Source: Alkalicoccus chagannorensis DSM 18086 (lineage in GTDB: Bacteria; Bacillota; Bacilli; Bacillales; Salisediminibacteriaceae). From it: DNA of 64,000 nucleotides. Location: positions 37,774 to 101,773 of the forward strand of contig NZ_AUCK01000014.1 of assembly GCF_000429725.1 (NCBI RefSeq). The letters are read 5' to 3'. This document shows positions 51,540 through 62,095 of this stretch, piece by piece. Position 1 is the stretch's first letter; every line of letters starts with the position of its first letter. A model generated the notes under the pieces. The model saw nothing but the letters and a program-made list of their open reading frames with translations, ran no database searches and was not told where the DNA came from. Made by a program: the position numbers and the translations under genes.

Positions 51540-51560
51540 CACGCTTGAAGAAGGGATGAA

Positions 51561-52379
51561 ATGATGATGATTTTGCAGACACAGCCACTGGACCCGATTG
51601 CGTTCGAAATCGGACCCATCACCGTATTCTGGTACGGGATTTTAATTGGTCTCGGAGCGTTTCTCGGGTACCTGCTGGCGAATCACGAGGCGAAAAAGCG
51701 CGGGCTGCCGGATGACTTCCTGGCAGACTTGCTGCTGTTCGCCCTGCCGGCGGCGATTATCGGCGCCAGGCTTTACTATGTTATTTTCCGCTGGGAGCAG
51801 TTTGCGGACAACCCGTTATCCGCGGTGGCTGTCTGGGAAGGCGGTCTCGCCATCCACGGAGGCTTGATCGGCGCTGTCCTGACAGCGCTCTGGTTCTGCC
51901 GGCGCCGCGGAGTTTCTTTCTGGAAGGTAGCCGACATTACCGCTCCGAGTATTCTGCTCGGTCAGGCCATCGGCCGCTGGGGCAACTTCATGAACCAGGA
52001 AGTGTACGGCGGTGAAGTGTCCCGCAGCTTTCTGGAAGGACTGCTGCTCCCGGACTTTATTATCGATCAAATGTTCATTAACGGGGCCTACTATCACCCG
52101 ACGTTTCTGTACGAGTCGATTTGGAATCTGCTCGGGGTGGCGCTCCTGCTTTATCTGAGGCGGGTCAATCTCCGACGGGGTGAAATGTTTATCACGTACG
52201 CCATGTACTATTCGCTCGGGCGCCTCTTCATCGAAGGGATCCGCACTGACTACCTGCTCCTCTTCGGTACATTCCGGACCGCACAGGTGGTCTCCATCCT
52301 CGTCATTGTCGGCGGGGCCGTGCTGATCTGGTACCGCCGCAGCGCAGGCCTGGCAGAAAAGAGATATCTGGATGATTAA
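51561..52379 (+). CDS. lgt: Prolipoprotein diacylglyceryl transferase
   Basis: A 272-residue membrane enzyme with seven helices. It shows '[17 protein letters not shown]' and the Lgt signature '[14 protein letters not shown]'. It adds diacylglycerol to the lipobox Cys of prolipoproteins such as CccB. It overlaps yvoD by 8 bases. Confidence 0.96.
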   Translation: MMMILQTQPLDPIAFEIGPITVFWYGILIGLGAFLGYLLANHEAKKRGLPDDFLADLLLFALPAAIIGARLYYVIFRWEQFADNPLSAVAVWEGGLAIHGGLIGAVLTALWFCRRRGVSFWKVADITAPSILLGQAIGRWGNFMNQEVYGGEVSRSFLEGLLLPDFIIDQMFINGAYYHPTFLYESIWNLLGVALLLYLRRVNLRRGEMFITYAMYYSLGRLFIEGIRTDYLLLFGTFRTAQVVSILVIVGGAVLIWYRRSAGLAEKRYLDD

Positions 52380-53325
52380 ACGGATGCTGCCGACGCTGAA
52401 GCAGGGGCTTCTCGTCGGCCTGCAGACGACCTGGAAACTAGGGAAAATCATCTTTCCCATCACGCTGATCGTCACCATGCTCAGCCAGACGGCCGTGATG
52501 GACTGGCTGACGCAGCTGCTTGCACCGATGATGAGCTGGATCGGCCTTCCCGGGGAAGCGGCACTGCCGCTCGTCCTCGGGAATTTTCTGAATCTGTACG
52601 CGGCCATCGGGGCGATGCTGACGATGGAATTCACCGTAAAAGAAGTTTTCATCCTCGCTGTGATGCTGTCTTTCTCCCATAATTTGTTCGTTGAGTCTGC
52701 TGTAGCGAAGCAGATTGGATTGAAAATCAGTGTCGTCCTTGCTGTCCGGATTGGTCTCGCGCTTGTCTCTGCCTGGCTGATCCACCTGCTGTGGCAGGGC
52801 GGCAGCGAACAAGCAAGCTATGGATTTGTTCCTGCCAGGCCGGCAGAGGTCGAAGGGCTGCTGCCGATTCTGCAGTACGGCGTGGAGAGTGCCGTGATTG
52901 GTATTCTGCAGCTGGCCGCGATCGTGATTCCGATCATGCTCTTCGTTCAGATGATGAAAGATCTGCGCTGGCTGCCGGTTTTCTCTCGGTGGATGACGCC
53001 GATGACAAAGCTTCTCGGCGTCAAGCCGAATACGTCCACGACCCTTGCTTCCGGGCTGCTTTTCGGTCTTGCCTACGGGGCGGGGGTCATGATTCAGGCA
53101 GCAAAAGAAGATGGCGTGGATAAAAAAGATTTATACCTTGTTTTTATTTTCCTCGTTGCCTGCCACGCGGTGATCGAGGACACGCTGATTTTCGCCCCGC
53201 TCGGGGTTCCGCTGCTGCCGCTGCTGCTGGTCCGGTTTACGACAGCCGTTCTTCTGACCATCGCTGTTGCAGTAGTATGGAAGAAAGTAGAACAGAAACA
53301 AAAAGACGATGCAGAGGCAGCCTGA
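52372..53325 (+). CDS. yvoD: YvoD-like membrane protein with nucleoside-recognition (Gate) domains
   Basis: A 317-residue protein with about eight membrane helices arranged as two Gate-like repeats ('[20 protein letters not shown]' and '[20 protein letters not shown]'). In Bacillus it lies between lgt and ppaX, as here. The substrate is unknown. Confidence 0.85.
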   Translation: MIKRMLPTLKQGLLVGLQTTWKLGKIIFPITLIVTMLSQTAVMDWLTQLLAPMMSWIGLPGEAALPLVLGNFLNLYAAIGAMLTMEFTVKEVFILAVMLSFSHNLFVESAVAKQIGLKISVVLAVRIGLALVSAWLIHLLWQGGSEQASYGFVPARPAEVEGLLPILQYGVESAVIGILQLAAIVIPIMLFVQMMKDLRWLPVFSRWMTPMTKLLGVKPNTSTTLASGLLFGLAYGAGVMIQAAKEDGVDKKDLYLVFIFLVACHAVIEDTLIFAPLGVPLLPLLLVRFTTAVLLTIAVAVVWKKVEQKQKDDAEAA

Positions 53326-53355
53326 TCGGGCACCTCGTAGAAAGGAAGTGGATGC

Positions 53356-54009
53356 ATGAAAAACATAGATACGGTGCTCTTCGATCTGGATGGCACCCTC
53401 ATTGATACGATGGATCTCATCGTGACGTCGTTTCAGCACACGCTGGATGCCTATTTCCCGGGAACGTACACGAGGCAGGACATCGCAGGTTTCATCGGAC
53501 CGCCGCTCTCGGAAACATTCGAGCGCCTGAATCCGGATCACGTCGAAGAAATGATCGAGGTATACCGCCGTTTCAACCACGAACATCACGATGATCTTGT
53601 ACGGGCGTATCATGGCGTGGATCATACGCTGGAGAAGCTGCATGAGGAAGGCTATGCGATGGCGGTTGTCACGACGAAACGCCACGACACCGCACGAAAA
53701 GGACTGCAGTTGATGAACATGGAGAAGTACTTTCCGGTGGTCGTCGCGCTGGATGATGTTACGCGCTGGAAACCGGACCCGGAACCAGTGGATCAGGCGC
53801 TGCACAAACTTGGTCGACAGGCGGAAAAGGCCATCATGATCGGAGACAGCGAGCATGATATTCTCGCCGGGAAAAATGCAGGAGCCTACGCAGCCGGGGT
53901 GGCATGGTCCATCAAAGGTCGCGAACACCTGGAGCGTTTTGCTCCGGACGTTATGCTTGAAACGATGCCGGACCTGCTTGGCTATCTGCGGCAGCCGTCC
54001 GGAAGCTGA
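53356..54009 (+). CDS. ppaX: Pyrophosphatase PpaX (HAD family)
   Basis: A 217-residue HAD hydrolase. Motif I 'VLFDLDGTLIDTMDL' holds the nucleophile and acid Asp; motif II 'AVVTTKRHDTA'; motif III Lys in 'RWKPDPEP'; motif IV 'MIGDSEHDILAGKNAG'. PpaX removes the pyrophosphate made when HprK dephosphorylates HPr-Ser-P, which explains its place in the hprK operon. Confidence 0.95.
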   Translation: MKNIDTVLFDLDGTLIDTMDLIVTSFQHTLDAYFPGTYTRQDIAGFIGPPLSETFERLNPDHVEEMIEVYRRFNHEHHDDLVRAYHGVDHTLEKLHEEGYAMAVVTTKRHDTARKGLQLMNMEKYFPVVVALDDVTRWKPDPEPVDQALHKLGRQAEKAIMIGDSEHDILAGKNAGAYAAGVAWSIKGREHLERFAPDVMLETMPDLLGYLRQPSGS

Positions 54010-54020
54010 GGAGGAGAACC

Positions 54021-54524
54021 ATGCCGAGACGAACGGACCGCTATCCAGTAAAAACGGCAAACTCGCTCTGGCACGTGTACCGCACGGTGCCCTTTCTGAA
54101 AGTCGTGAGAAATTTCATTGTCATACAGGTCGCGCGCTACATGCCGTTTCTGCCGGTGAAAAACATGCTGTACCGGAGGCTGCTCGGCATGGACGTCGGT
54201 CCCCGGGCGGCGGTGGCGCTGATGGTCATGATGGATGTAATGTTTCCCGAGAAAATCTCGATTGGTAAGAACTCCGTCATCGGGTACAATACGACGATCC
54301 TGGCGCATGAGTACCTCATCGATGAGTATCGTCTCGGACGAGTGAACATCGGCGATAATGTAATGATCGGCGCCAATGCGACCATCCTTCCGGGAGTCAC
54401 AATCGGGGATGGCGCGGTCGTCTCTGCGGCGACCCTGGTGCATAAAGATGTTCCCCCGGGTGCGTTTGTCGGAGGAAACCCGATGAAAATTATCCGCGAA
54501 GGAAGAGAAACGACAGAACAGTAG
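54021..54524 (+). CDS. yvoF: Acyltransferase with left-handed beta-helix (YvoF-like)
   Basis: A 167-residue protein. From about residue 75, hexapeptide repeats form a left-handed beta-helix ('ISIGKNSVIGYNTTI', 'VNIGDNVMIGANATILPGVT', 'IGDGAVVSAATLVHKDVPPG'). These are O-acetyltransferases of the maltose/galactoside acetyltransferase type. The acceptor is unknown. Last gene of the hprK unit, 11 bases after ppaX. Confidence 0.88.
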   Translation: MPRRTDRYPVKTANSLWHVYRTVPFLKVVRNFIVIQVARYMPFLPVKNMLYRRLLGMDVGPRAAVALMVMMDVMFPEKISIGKNSVIGYNTTILAHEYLIDEYRLGRVNIGDNVMIGANATILPGVTIGDGAVVSAATLVHKDVPPGAFVGGNPMKIIREGRETTEQ

Positions 54525-54560
54525 AACAGCTGAATCCACCGCAGGGGCAGCTGCCGGTGG

Positions 54561-54596
54561 CCCTCACGCCAGAAGGAAGCGCTTCTGGCGTGAGGG
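54561..54596. terminator. Long perfect hairpin after yvoF
   Basis: A 15-bp perfect stem CCCTCACGCCAGAAG / CTTCTGGCGTGAGGG with a 6-base loop, 36 bases after yvoF. No T-run follows. It probably ends or stabilises the hprK operon transcript. Confidence 0.6.
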
Positions 54597-54616
54597 TCTG
54601 CGGTCCGGCATGAAGA

Positions 54617-54690
54617 AAGCCTGTGTTCTTCCGAAAGGAAGGCGTGCGCGGACCCGGCAGCGGCGCGCATGCCGTTCCGACGATCAGGCC
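54617..54690. repeat. Possible degenerate copy of the CTGCAGCGACG-family repeat
   Basis: TTCTTCCGAAAGGAAG, then GGCAGCGGCG and CATGCCGTTCCGACGATC. The order fits, but identity is low. Nothing else is visible up to the hisZ promoter. Confidence 0.35.
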
Positions 54691-54826
54691 TCAAGCCCTG
54701 CTGCTCCACGCGCCCTGCATTGCCGCGGAGACGGAGAACCTTCTTTTTCTCTGCGAGAATGCAGGCTGTACCTCCGCTGTTGACGCGGAAAGACTGGAAC
54801 GGTAAACTACTCATTACAGAACTTTA

Positions 54827-54854
54827 TTGCTCTATTACGTTAGCAGACTAAAGT
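54827..54854 (+). promoter_or_regulatory. Candidate promoter of the histidine operon
   Basis: TTGCTC (54827-54832), 16 bases, TAAAGT (54849-54854), 24 bases before hisZ. No T-box or His-rich leader peptide was found upstream. Confidence 0.5.
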
Positions 54855-54877
54855 GAAGCCGTAGAAAGGATGTCACG

Positions 54878-56065
54878 ATGACGAAATTATTTATGTTTGA
54901 AAAGCCACAGGGGATGCGGGATACCCTGCCGGAACTCTATACATTGAAGGAGCAGGTAAAAGGAGCGGTCTCCAGCGAAGTCCACCAGTGGGGATACGAA
55001 CCTGTCGAAACCCCTACCGTAGAATTCAATGAAACGGTTGGAGGGGCGTCTGCGATTCTGGATCAGCAGCTGTTCAAACTGCTCGACCAGCAGGGGAACA
55101 CACTGGTGCTTCGTCCGGATATGACGGCTCCAATTGCACGAATTGCTGCATCAAGCCTGAAGCAGGCGCAGCGGCCGCTCCGTCTGACGTATGATGCACC
55201 TGTCTTTCGTGCGCAGCAGTACGAAGGAGGACGACCTGCGGAATTCGAACAAGTCGGAGTCGAACTGATCGGCGATGAATCAGCAGGAGCTGATGCGGAA
55301 GTGATTTCCCTCATGCTCTCTTCGCTGCAGCGGGCTGATATCCAGTCGTTTCAGGCGGCTGTCGGTCACGTCGGTTTTGTGAATGCGCTTCTGCAGGAGG
55401 TTCTCGGCAACGAAGCCCGCGCGCTTGAATTCCGCCGCTATCTGTATGAGAAGAACTACGTTGGGTTCCGCAAAGCAGTGGACGAACTGCCGCTGTCTTC
55501 CCTCGATCAGCGTCGTCTGCATCAGCTCCTCCGTCTGAAAGGCGGACCGGAAGTACTGGATCAGGCAGCAGAACTGGTTGAATCGACGGAAGGCCGTGCC
55601 GCCCTGGCCCAGCTTCGTCAGCTGCTGGACATTCTCCACGACTACGGCATGGACGAGCATATCATGATTGATTTGAATCTCGTGATGCACATGAGCTATT
55701 ACACAGGAACGGTGTTCGAAGCCTACAGCGAAGGGCTTGGATATCCGCTCGGCGGCGGCGGCCGCTACGACCAGCTGCTCGGCCAGTTCCACCACGGAGA
55801 GCCGGCAACCGGATTCGGCCTGCGGGTCGATCGGCTGACGGAGGCACTCGGACGGGCAAAGCAGGGCGTCGAAAAAGACCTCTGCCTCATATTCAGTGCG
55901 GAGCGCCGACGGGAAGCGATCACGCATGCGGCTGATCTGCGTCGCGAAGGGCGTGCGGTTGTCATGCAGGAAATCGGCGGGATTGCTGACGTAGACGCTT
56001 ATTCCGCACTGTTCCACGAAGTGATTTATTTTATTGGCTCGAACGGAAATGGAGGGGCTCGATGA
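54878..56065 (+). CDS. hisZ: ATP phosphoribosyltransferase regulatory subunit HisZ
   Basis: A 395-residue class II aaRS-like protein. '[20 protein letters not shown]' (motif 1 region), '[18 protein letters not shown]' (motif 2) and '[20 protein letters not shown]' (motif 3) are histidyl-tRNA synthetase-like, but the anticodon-binding C-terminal domain is reduced. HisZ pairs with the short HisG to form the active, histidine-inhibited first enzyme. First gene of hisZGDBHAFI; overlaps hisG by 4 bases. Confidence 0.95.
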   Translation: MTKLFMFEKPQGMRDTLPELYTLKEQVKGAVSSEVHQWGYEPVETPTVEFNETVGGASAILDQQLFKLLDQQGNTLVLRPDMTAPIARIAASSLKQAQRPLRLTYDAPVFRAQQYEGGRPAEFEQVGVELIGDESAGADAEVISLMLSSLQRADIQSFQAAVGHVGFVNALLQEVLGNEARALEFRRYLYEKNYVGFRKAVDELPLSSLDQRRLHQLLRLKGGPEVLDQAAELVESTEGRAALAQLRQLLDILHDYGMDEHIMIDLNLVMHMSYYTGTVFEAYSEGLGYPLGGGGRYDQLLGQFHHGEPATGFGLRVDRLTEALGRAKQGVEKDLCLIFSAERRREAITHAADLRREGRAVVMQEIGGIADVDAYSALFHEVIYFIGSNGNGGAR

Positions 56066-56709
56066 TGACGAGCGGACTATTAACGGTAGCAATGCCGAAA
56101 GGCCGGATTTTTGAAGAAGCGGTGGGACTTCTGCGCGAAGCAGGCTATAACCTGCCGCCGGAATTTGACGACTCCCGCAGACTGATCATTGATGCACCGG
56201 AATCCGGGATGCGGTTTATCCTCGCGAAGCCGATGGACGTACCGACGTATGTCGAACACGGCGTCGCTGATGTCGGCGTAGCCGGAAAGGACGTCATGAT
56301 TGAAGAAGAACGGGATGTCTACGAAGTACTCGATTTGAAGATCAGTGCCTGTTACATGGCCGTTGCGGCACTGCCGACGTACCGGGCGGAGGAAGACGTC
56401 AATCCGAAGATCGCCTCCAAGTATCCGAAGCTCACGGCAGACTATTTCCGGGAGCAGGGCGAACAGGTGGAGATCATCAAACTGAACGGCTCGATTGAAC
56501 TTGCGCCGATCGTCGGCCTCGCGGACCGGATCGTCGATATAGTGTCGACAGGCCAGACGCTGAAAGAAAATGGCCTCGTGGAAATGGAAACGATGATCCC
56601 GATCACTTCTCGTTTTATTGTCAACCCCGTCAGCTACCGCACGAAGGCAGCCGTGATTGATGATATGGTGGACCGTCTCGCAGCCGTGATTGAGGAGGGG
56701 GTTTCATGA
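56062..56709 (+). CDS. hisG: ATP phosphoribosyltransferase, short form
   Basis: A 215-residue short HisG: '[20 protein letters not shown]', '[20 protein letters not shown]' and the PRPP-binding '[20 protein letters not shown]'. It lacks the C-terminal histidine-binding domain and so needs HisZ. It catalyses the first step, ATP + PRPP. Overlaps hisD by 4 bases. Confidence 0.97.
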   Translation: MMTSGLLTVAMPKGRIFEEAVGLLREAGYNLPPEFDDSRRLIIDAPESGMRFILAKPMDVPTYVEHGVADVGVAGKDVMIEEERDVYEVLDLKISACYMAVAALPTYRAEEDVNPKIASKYPKLTADYFREQGEQVEIIKLNGSIELAPIVGLADRIVDIVSTGQTLKENGLVEMETMIPITSRFIVNPVSYRTKAAVIDDMVDRLAAVIEEGVS

Positions 56710-57989
56710 ACGTCACCCCGCTGAGCAGCCATATAAGTTTGAAACGGTCGCTGGATCAGGGAACGTCTAACCAGCGGCGGTCGGTTGAAAGCATACTCGC
56801 GGACGTGAAAGCACAGGGAGACGAAGCGGTTGCCCGGTACACGAAGCAGTTTGACGGCGTGGAGCTGGCGGACAGACGTGTCAGTGCGGCGGAAACGGCT
56901 GCAGCGCTCGAACGGGTGTCAGAAGAAACGAAGGCACTTATCCGCGAAGCGGCAGCCAACGTCCGCGACTTCCATGAACGTCAGCGGCAGGAAACGTGGA
57001 TCACGACAAAACCGGACGGCACGATTCTCGGACAGAAAGTCACGCCGCTCGATGCAGCCGGGGTTTACGTACCGGGAGGACGGGCCGCGTATCCTTCCTC
57101 TATTCTGATGAATGTTATTCCGGCACAGACTGCCGGCGTGGAGCGGATTGTGATGGTCTCTCCTCCCCAGCCGGACGGCAGCCTCAATGATACCGTGCTT
57201 GCAACAGCAGCAGAGCTGGGTATTACAGAAATATACAAAGTCGGCGGGGCACAGGCCGTCGCAGCACTGGCTTACGGCACGGAAACGATCGCTCCTGTCG
57301 ACAAGATCACCGGTCCGGGCAACATCTTTGTGGCGCTTGCGAAACAGCTCGTTTACGGAACGGTGGATATCGACATGATCGCCGGGCCGAGTGAAGTCGT
57401 GATCCTTGCCGATGAGTCGGGACACGGGGACTTCATCGCAGCGGACATGCTGAGCCAGGCCGAGCACGACCCGATGTCGTCTGCTGTTCTCGTAACGACG
57501 AGCCGCGAGCTGGCAGAGGAGACCGCGGCAGAAGTGGAACGTCAGCTGCAGACACTCCCGAAAGAAGCGATTGCACGGGAAGCGATCGAAACGCACAGCG
57601 CGATTTATACAGCGGCGGACATGGACGAAGGGGTATGGGCGGTCAATGAACTGGCCCCAGAGCACCTTGAACTGCATACAGCCAAGCCGTGGGAAGTAAT
57701 GAGCCGCATCCGCCATGCGGGAGCGATTTTCCTCGGTGAGAACAGCTCGGAGCCGGTCGGCGACTACTTTGCCGGACCGAATCACGTTCTTCCGACGAAC
57801 GGAACCGCACGGTTTTCGAGTCCCCTGAACGTGGAGGACTTCACGAAAAAATCGAGCATCATCTCCTATAGTGAACGGGCACTGCACGAACACGGAGAGA
57901 AAATTGCGGCTTTTGCCCGGCTGGAAGACCTGGAAGCGCATGCGCGGGCAGTGGAACTACGACTCGGAAAGGATGAAGAACATGAGTGA
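56706..57989 (+). CDS. hisD: Histidinol dehydrogenase
   Basis: A 427-residue HisD, catalysing the last two oxidation steps to histidine. Signatures: '[20 protein letters not shown]' (about 119-138), '[20 protein letters not shown]', '[14 protein letters not shown]' and the active His in 'APEHLELHT'. Zinc ligands are in '[12 protein letters not shown]'. Its stop overlaps the hisB start. Confidence 0.97.
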   Translation: MNVTPLSSHISLKRSLDQGTSNQRRSVESILADVKAQGDEAVARYTKQFDGVELADRRVSAAETAAALERVSEETKALIREAAANVRDFHERQRQETWITTKPDGTILGQKVTPLDAAGVYVPGGRAAYPSSILMNVIPAQTAGVERIVMVSPPQPDGSLNDTVLATAAELGITEIYKVGGAQAVAALAYGTETIAPVDKITGPGNIFVALAKQLVYGTVDIDMIAGPSEVVILADESGHGDFIAADMLSQAEHDPMSSAVLVTTSRELAEETAAEVERQLQTLPKEAIAREAIETHSAIYTAADMDEGVWAVNELAPEHLELHTAKPWEVMSRIRHAGAIFLGENSSEPVGDYFAGPNHVLPTNGTARFSSPLNVEDFTKKSSIISYSERALHEHGEKIAAFARLEDLEAHARAVELRLGKDEEHE

Positions 57990-58575
57990 TCGGCAGGCGT
58001 CTGTAACGAGAAAAACGAAAGAAACGCAGATAGAGCTGACATGGCAGCTGGATGGAGAAGGCAAGGCCGACCTGCATACGGATGTTCCATTTATGACGCA
58101 CATGATCGACCTCTTCACGAAGCACGGGCTGTTTGATGTGACGCTGGATGCGCGCGGGGATGTAGACATCGATGATCATCATACAACGGAAGATATCGGG
58201 ATTGTTCTCGGCAGTGCCCTCCAGGAAGCACTCGGGGATAAAAAAGGCATCCGCCGCTATGGATCCGCCTTTGTTCCGATGGATGATGCCCTTGCTCATG
58301 TCGTCATCGACTTGAGCAACCGGCCGCACATGGAACTGCGCGGGGACATTCCACACCGCAAGCTCGGCACGTTTGATACCGAGCTCGTGGAGGAATTCCT
58401 CTGGAAGTTTGCACTGGAAGCGAGAATGAATCTGCACGTGCACGTGCATTACGGGACGAATGCCCATCACATCATCGAAGCTGTCTTCAAAGCGCTCGGC
58501 CGCGCTCTGGACGAAGCTGTCAGCATCGATCCGCGGGTGAAGGGCGTTCCGTCAACGAAAGGAAGTCTGTCATGA
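57982..58575 (+). CDS. hisB: Imidazoleglycerol-phosphate dehydratase
   Basis: A 197-residue monofunctional HisB. Manganese-site motifs are present: '[14 protein letters not shown]', '[14 protein letters not shown]' and '[16 protein letters not shown]'-type ('[20 protein letters not shown]'). The ATG at 57982, with GGATG 7 bases upstream, gives the normal length; the open frame runs upstream within hisD. It overlaps hisD by 8 bases and hisH by 4. Confidence 0.96.
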   Translation: MSDRQASVTRKTKETQIELTWQLDGEGKADLHTDVPFMTHMIDLFTKHGLFDVTLDARGDVDIDDHHTTEDIGIVLGSALQEALGDKKGIRRYGSAFVPMDDALAHVVIDLSNRPHMELRGDIPHRKLGTFDTELVEEFLWKFALEARMNLHVHVHYGTNAHHIIEAVFKALGRALDEAVSIDPRVKGVPSTKGSLS

Positions 58576-59195
58576 TCGGGATTATCGACTACGGCATGGG
58601 GAACCTGCACAGCGTCACGAAAGCGGTGGAACGACTGGGCGAGACCCCGTTTCTCTCCAGTCATGCCGAAAAACTCGCAGAAGCGGATCTGCTGATTCTT
58701 CCTGGCGTCGGAGCGTTTAAAGACGGGATGGAAGAGCTGAGGAAACGGGGGCTGGATACCTTTATTCAACAGTGGGCCGGCGATGGGAAGCCGATTCTCG
58801 GCATCTGCCTCGGCATGCAGCTCCTCTTTGACGAAAGCGAGGAGTTCGGTACAACGAAAGGCCTTGGACTGCTGCCCGGCCGCGTGGAGCGATTTCCGCA
58901 GGGGGCGGCGAAGATTCCACACATGGGCTGGAATAACCTGATCTTCAAGCAGCCGCAGCATCCGCTGCTCTACCAAGTGGAAGAAGGCTATGTCTATTTC
59001 GTTCACTCCTACTATGTGAACGCCGCAGAAGACATTCTTCTCGCTTCCGCCGAGTACGCAGGCGTGGAAGTGGCAGCAGTCACGGCGTCCGGCAGTGTCT
59101 GGGGAACGCAGTTTCACCCGGAAAAAAGCAGCCACGTCGGCATGAGTCTGCTGCGTAATTTTGTGAATCAGAAAGGGGGCGTCCGCGCTGAGTAG
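58572..59195 (+). CDS. hisH: Imidazole glycerol phosphate synthase, glutaminase subunit HisH
   Basis: A 207-residue class I glutamine amidotransferase. The nucleophile Cys is in '[18 protein letters not shown]' (about residue 80), and the His-x-Glu of the triad is in '[15 protein letters not shown]' near 180. It supplies ammonia to HisF. Its last codons overlap the proposed CTG start of hisA. Confidence 0.96.
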   Translation: MIGIIDYGMGNLHSVTKAVERLGETPFLSSHAEKLAEADLLILPGVGAFKDGMEELRKRGLDTFIQQWAGDGKPILGICLGMQLLFDESEEFGTTKGLGLLPGRVERFPQGAAKIPHMGWNNLIFKQPQHPLLYQVEEGYVYFVHSYYVNAAEDILLASAEYAGVEVAAVTASGSVWGTQFHPEKSSHVGMSLLRNFVNQKGGVRAE

Positions 59196-59922
59196 TTTTA
59201 CGATCTATCCCGCAATCGACATGCGCGGCGGCAAATGTGTCCGTCTGCTGCAAGGCGATTATGATCAGGAGACCGTCTACGGCGATTCGCCTTACGACAT
59301 GGCAGCCGCTTTCGCAGAAAAGGGAGCTTCCTGGATCCACATGGTGGACCTGGACGGTGCCAAAGAGGGCACCCCAGTCAACCATGACCACGTCATTCGT
59401 GCTGCCGGCTCTCTCCAGGCGCGTATTCAGATAGGGGGCGGCATCCGGACGGAAGAAGACGTCGCCCGTTACCTGGATGCCGGCGTCGCCCGAGTGATTC
59501 TCGGCAGCTCCGCCATCGCCGATCCCGGTTTCGTCCGCCGTATGCTGCAGCGCTACGGCGGGGACCGGATTGCGATCGGTATCGATGCCCGTGATGGCTT
59601 TGTGGCAACCCACGGCTGGCTGGAAACATCCGAAGTTAAAGCGGAGACGCTCGGCCGGGAATTAGCGGAAGCCGGTGCAGAGACGTTCATCATGACCGAT
59701 ATTTCACGCGATGGGATGATGAGCGGTCCGAATACCGAGGCGATTGCTTCGCTCGGCCAAGCGACGAACCGGGAAGTAATTGCCTCGGGCGGTGTGAGCT
59801 CGATGGAAGACCTTCGGCTGCTGGCTGCTGAACAGGGCATTTCCGGTGCTATTATCGGTAAAGCTCTTTACACGGATGCGATTGACATCAAGCATGCCAT
59901 CGCGGAAGTGGAGGTGCGCTGA
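59188..59922 (+). CDS. hisA: ProFAR isomerase HisA, apparently starting with CTG
   Basis: The frame gives a normal 244-residue HisA only if it starts at the CTG at 59188: (M)[20 protein letters not shown]. Upstream in this frame there is a TGA at 59164 and no ATG, GTG or TTG between. The first ATG (59221) lies after the catalytic Asp of 'AIDMRGG' and after strand beta-1, so it cannot give a working enzyme. AAAGGGGG lies 9 bases before the CTG, which overlaps the hisH stop. The second catalytic Asp is in '[12 protein letters not shown]'. It converts ProFAR to PRFAR. Overlaps hisF by one base. Confidence 0.9.
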   Translation: MSSFTIYPAIDMRGGKCVRLLQGDYDQETVYGDSPYDMAAAFAEKGASWIHMVDLDGAKEGTPVNHDHVIRAAGSLQARIQIGGGIRTEEDVARYLDAGVARVILGSSAIADPGFVRRMLQRYGGDRIAIGIDARDGFVATHGWLETSEVKAETLGRELAEAGAETFIMTDISRDGMMSGPNTEAIASLGQATNREVIASGGVSSMEDLRLLAAEQGISGAIIGKALYTDAIDIKHAIAEVEVR

Positions 59923-60680
59923 TGCTGACGAAACGAATCATTCCCTGCCTCGATGTGAAGGACGGCAGGGTGGTCAAAGGTGTCCAGTTCGTCAACCTTC
60001 GTGACGCCGGAGATCCAGTGGAACTTTCGACGTTTTATGACCAGCAGGGCGCAGATGAACTCGTCTTTCTCGATATTTCTGCTTCGCACGAAGGCAGGGA
60101 CACGATGGTAGACGTCGTCGAAGAAGTGGCCGGTACGCTGGCGATTCCATTCACGGTTGGCGGAGGTATCAACTCGCTGGAAGACATGAAGCGCATTCTC
60201 CGTGCCGGTGCAGATAAGGTCTCGCTCAACACGGCCGCGCTTCTCCGCCCGGAACTGATACGGGAAGGCGCTGATTTCTTCGGCACGCAGTGTATCGTCG
60301 TCGCTATCGATGCGAAATGGGACGACGAGCTGCAGTCCTGGCGCGTCTATACACACGGGGGAAGAAATCCGGTCGACAAGGAAGTGACGGCCTGGGCAGA
60401 GGAAGCCGTCGCGCAGGGGGCCGGCGAAATCCTGCTGACCAGCATGGACCAGGACGGGGAGAAAAACGGGTTTGATGAAGCCTTGACCAAAACCGTCGGC
60501 GATGCGGTCCCTGTACCGGTCATTGCCTCCGGCGGAGCGGGAAGCAAAGAACACTTCCAGACCGTCTTCCAGAAGTCCGGCGCTGATGCCGCGCTGGCGG
60601 CCTCCATCTTTCATTACAGGGAAACCTCTGTAGCGGAAGTCAAGGCGTATCTTAAAGAAAAAGGAGTGCCTATTCGATGA
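59922..60680 (+). CDS. hisF: Imidazole glycerol phosphate synthase, cyclase subunit HisF
   Basis: A 252-residue (beta/alpha)8 barrel. The first catalytic Asp is in '[20 protein letters not shown]' and the second in '[15 protein letters not shown]'. The phosphate sites '[13 protein letters not shown]' and '[13 protein letters not shown]' are intact. With HisH it forms imidazoleglycerol phosphate and AICAR. The start sits on the hisA stop (TGATG). Confidence 0.97.
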   Translation: MLTKRIIPCLDVKDGRVVKGVQFVNLRDAGDPVELSTFYDQQGADELVFLDISASHEGRDTMVDVVEEVAGTLAIPFTVGGGINSLEDMKRILRAGADKVSLNTAALLRPELIREGADFFGTQCIVVAIDAKWDDELQSWRVYTHGGRNPVDKEVTAWAEEAVAQGAGEILLTSMDQDGEKNGFDEALTKTVGDAVPVPVIASGGAGSKEHFQTVFQKSGADAALAASIFHYRETSVAEVKAYLKEKGVPIR

Positions 60681-61318
60681 ACCCAGCTGACCTGACCTAC
60701 GATGAGAATGGGCTGATTCCCGCGGTCGTTCAAGACGCTTCCACGAAAGAAGTGCTGACGCTCGCCTACATGAACGAAGAGTCGCTGCAGATGACGCTGG
60801 AAAAAGAAGAAACCGTCTTTTACAGCAGATCCCGCAGCGAACTCTGGCATAAAGGAGCAACATCCGGGAACACGCAGCAGGTGGAGGAAATTCGCTATGA
60901 CTGTGACCAGGATGCGCTCGTCGTGCTCGTAACGCCGGCCGGACCGGCGTGCCATACCGGTGCACGCAGCTGCTTCTATGAAACGCTCTGGCAGCGGAAC
61001 GATGATACGCCGGAGAAGGACCGGTACGCTATCCTCGGTGAACTCGAAGCGATGCTGCAGCAGCGGGAGCAGGACATGCCGGAAGGCTCCTATACGACGT
61101 ACCTCTTTGAAGAAGGCGTCGATAAAATCCTCAAGAAAGTGGGAGAAGAAGCCTCGGAGATCATCATTGCAGCGAAAAACCGCGACAAGCAGGAACTGAC
61201 GTGGGAAAGCGCAGACTTTCTCTACCACTGGCTTGTGCTGCTGCAGGAGCAGAAACTCCCGATCGATGACGTGCTCCAGCGTCTTGAGGACCGTCACAGC
61301 GGAAAGAAAAACATCTAA
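60677..61318 (+). CDS. hisI: Bifunctional phosphoribosyl-AMP cyclohydrolase / phosphoribosyl-ATP pyrophosphatase
   Basis: A 213-residue HisIE fusion. The N-terminal cyclohydrolase (about 1-115) has '[13 protein letters not shown]', '[15 protein letters not shown]' and the zinc-site Cys in '[12 protein letters not shown]' and '[10 protein letters not shown]'. The C-terminal pyrophosphatase (about 120-205) has '[16 protein letters not shown]' and '[14 protein letters not shown]'. It covers steps 2 and 3 of the pathway. Last gene of the operon; terminator after. Confidence 0.96.
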   Translation: MNPADLTYDENGLIPAVVQDASTKEVLTLAYMNEESLQMTLEKEETVFYSRSRSELWHKGATSGNTQQVEEIRYDCDQDALVVLVTPAGPACHTGARSCFYETLWQRNDDTPEKDRYAILGELEAMLQQREQDMPEGSYTTYLFEEGVDKILKKVGEEASEIIIAAKNRDKQELTWESADFLYHWLVLLQEQKLPIDDVLQRLEDRHSGKKNI

Positions 61319-61328
61319 GGACGACGAG

Positions 61329-61365
61329 CCCCCTGCCGGACAAGAGATTTGGCAGGGGGTTGTTT
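61329..61365 (+). terminator. Terminator of the histidine operon
   Basis: A perfect 9-bp stem CCCCCTGCC / GGCAGGGGG with a 13-base loop, then TTGTTT. Confidence 0.88.
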
Positions 61366-61445
61366 AAGAGGATAGGCATGTATGCGGTTTTCGACAGGCC
61401 AAAAGGCGCTTTGCGCTTTTGTATATGGGAAGGAGAAGATGCAGC

Positions 61446-62003
61446 ATGACAGAACGAGAAAAGATGACAGCCGGCCTGATGTATAAGCCTTCCGATCCGG
61501 AGCTGATGGAAGACCGGCTTCGCGTCCGCCGGAAAGTCCGGGAGTATAATGCGTCCTCTCCGGCAGAAGCAGCCGGACGGGAAGATGCTCTCCGTGATAT
61601 CCTCGGATCTGCAGGCAGGGAGGTTTTCATGGAACCGGACGTCCGCTTCGACTACGGATACAACATGCATGTCGGCGATCATTTCTTCGCAAACTTTGAC
61701 TGCACGTTCCTCGACGTTGCGGAAATACGTATCGGAGACAACTGCATGCTCGGCCCGGGGGTGCATTTGTATACCGCTTCGCATCCACTCGGGGCCGAGG
61801 AACGGAACTCCGGCAGCGAATTTGCTATTCCTATTACGATTGGAGATAATGTCTGGATCGGCGGTGCGGCAGTCATCAATCCCGGAGTGATGATCGGTAC
61901 TGGAGCTGTGGTTGCTTCCGGCGCAGTGGTGACGAAAGAAGTTCCCCCAAACACCGTCGTAGGCGGAAATCCAGCGCGTGTCCTCAAGCACCTCGATTCC
62001 TGA
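61446..62003 (+). CDS. maa: Sugar O-acetyltransferase (maltose acetyltransferase type)
   Basis: A 185-residue protein. The N-terminal helical cap ('[20 protein letters not shown]') is typical of Maa. The left-handed beta-helix follows ('[20 protein letters not shown]', '[20 protein letters not shown]', '[20 protein letters not shown]'), with the active His in 'LYTASHPLG' and the end '[15 protein letters not shown]'. It moves acetyl from acetyl-CoA to a sugar. The ATG at 61446 has GGAG 10 bases upstream. Monocistronic. Confidence 0.9.
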   Translation: MTEREKMTAGLMYKPSDPELMEDRLRVRRKVREYNASSPAEAAGREDALRDILGSAGREVFMEPDVRFDYGYNMHVGDHFFANFDCTFLDVAEIRIGDNCMLGPGVHLYTASHPLGAEERNSGSEFAIPITIGDNVWIGGAAVINPGVMIGTGAVVASGAVVTKEVPPNTVVGGNPARVLKHLDS

Positions 62004-62095
62004 ACGAGCACGAAGAAATCAACGGCAGCAGGTTTATATGTACGGTTGTACCGGGAATATTCTCCTTTAACAAGGATAAAGAAAGGAAGATTTCC

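Noticed and set aside
54525..54877. A T-box or His-attenuator leader for the his operon
   Set aside because: No T-box core (such as GGTGGNACCGCG) and no His-rich leader peptide were found.
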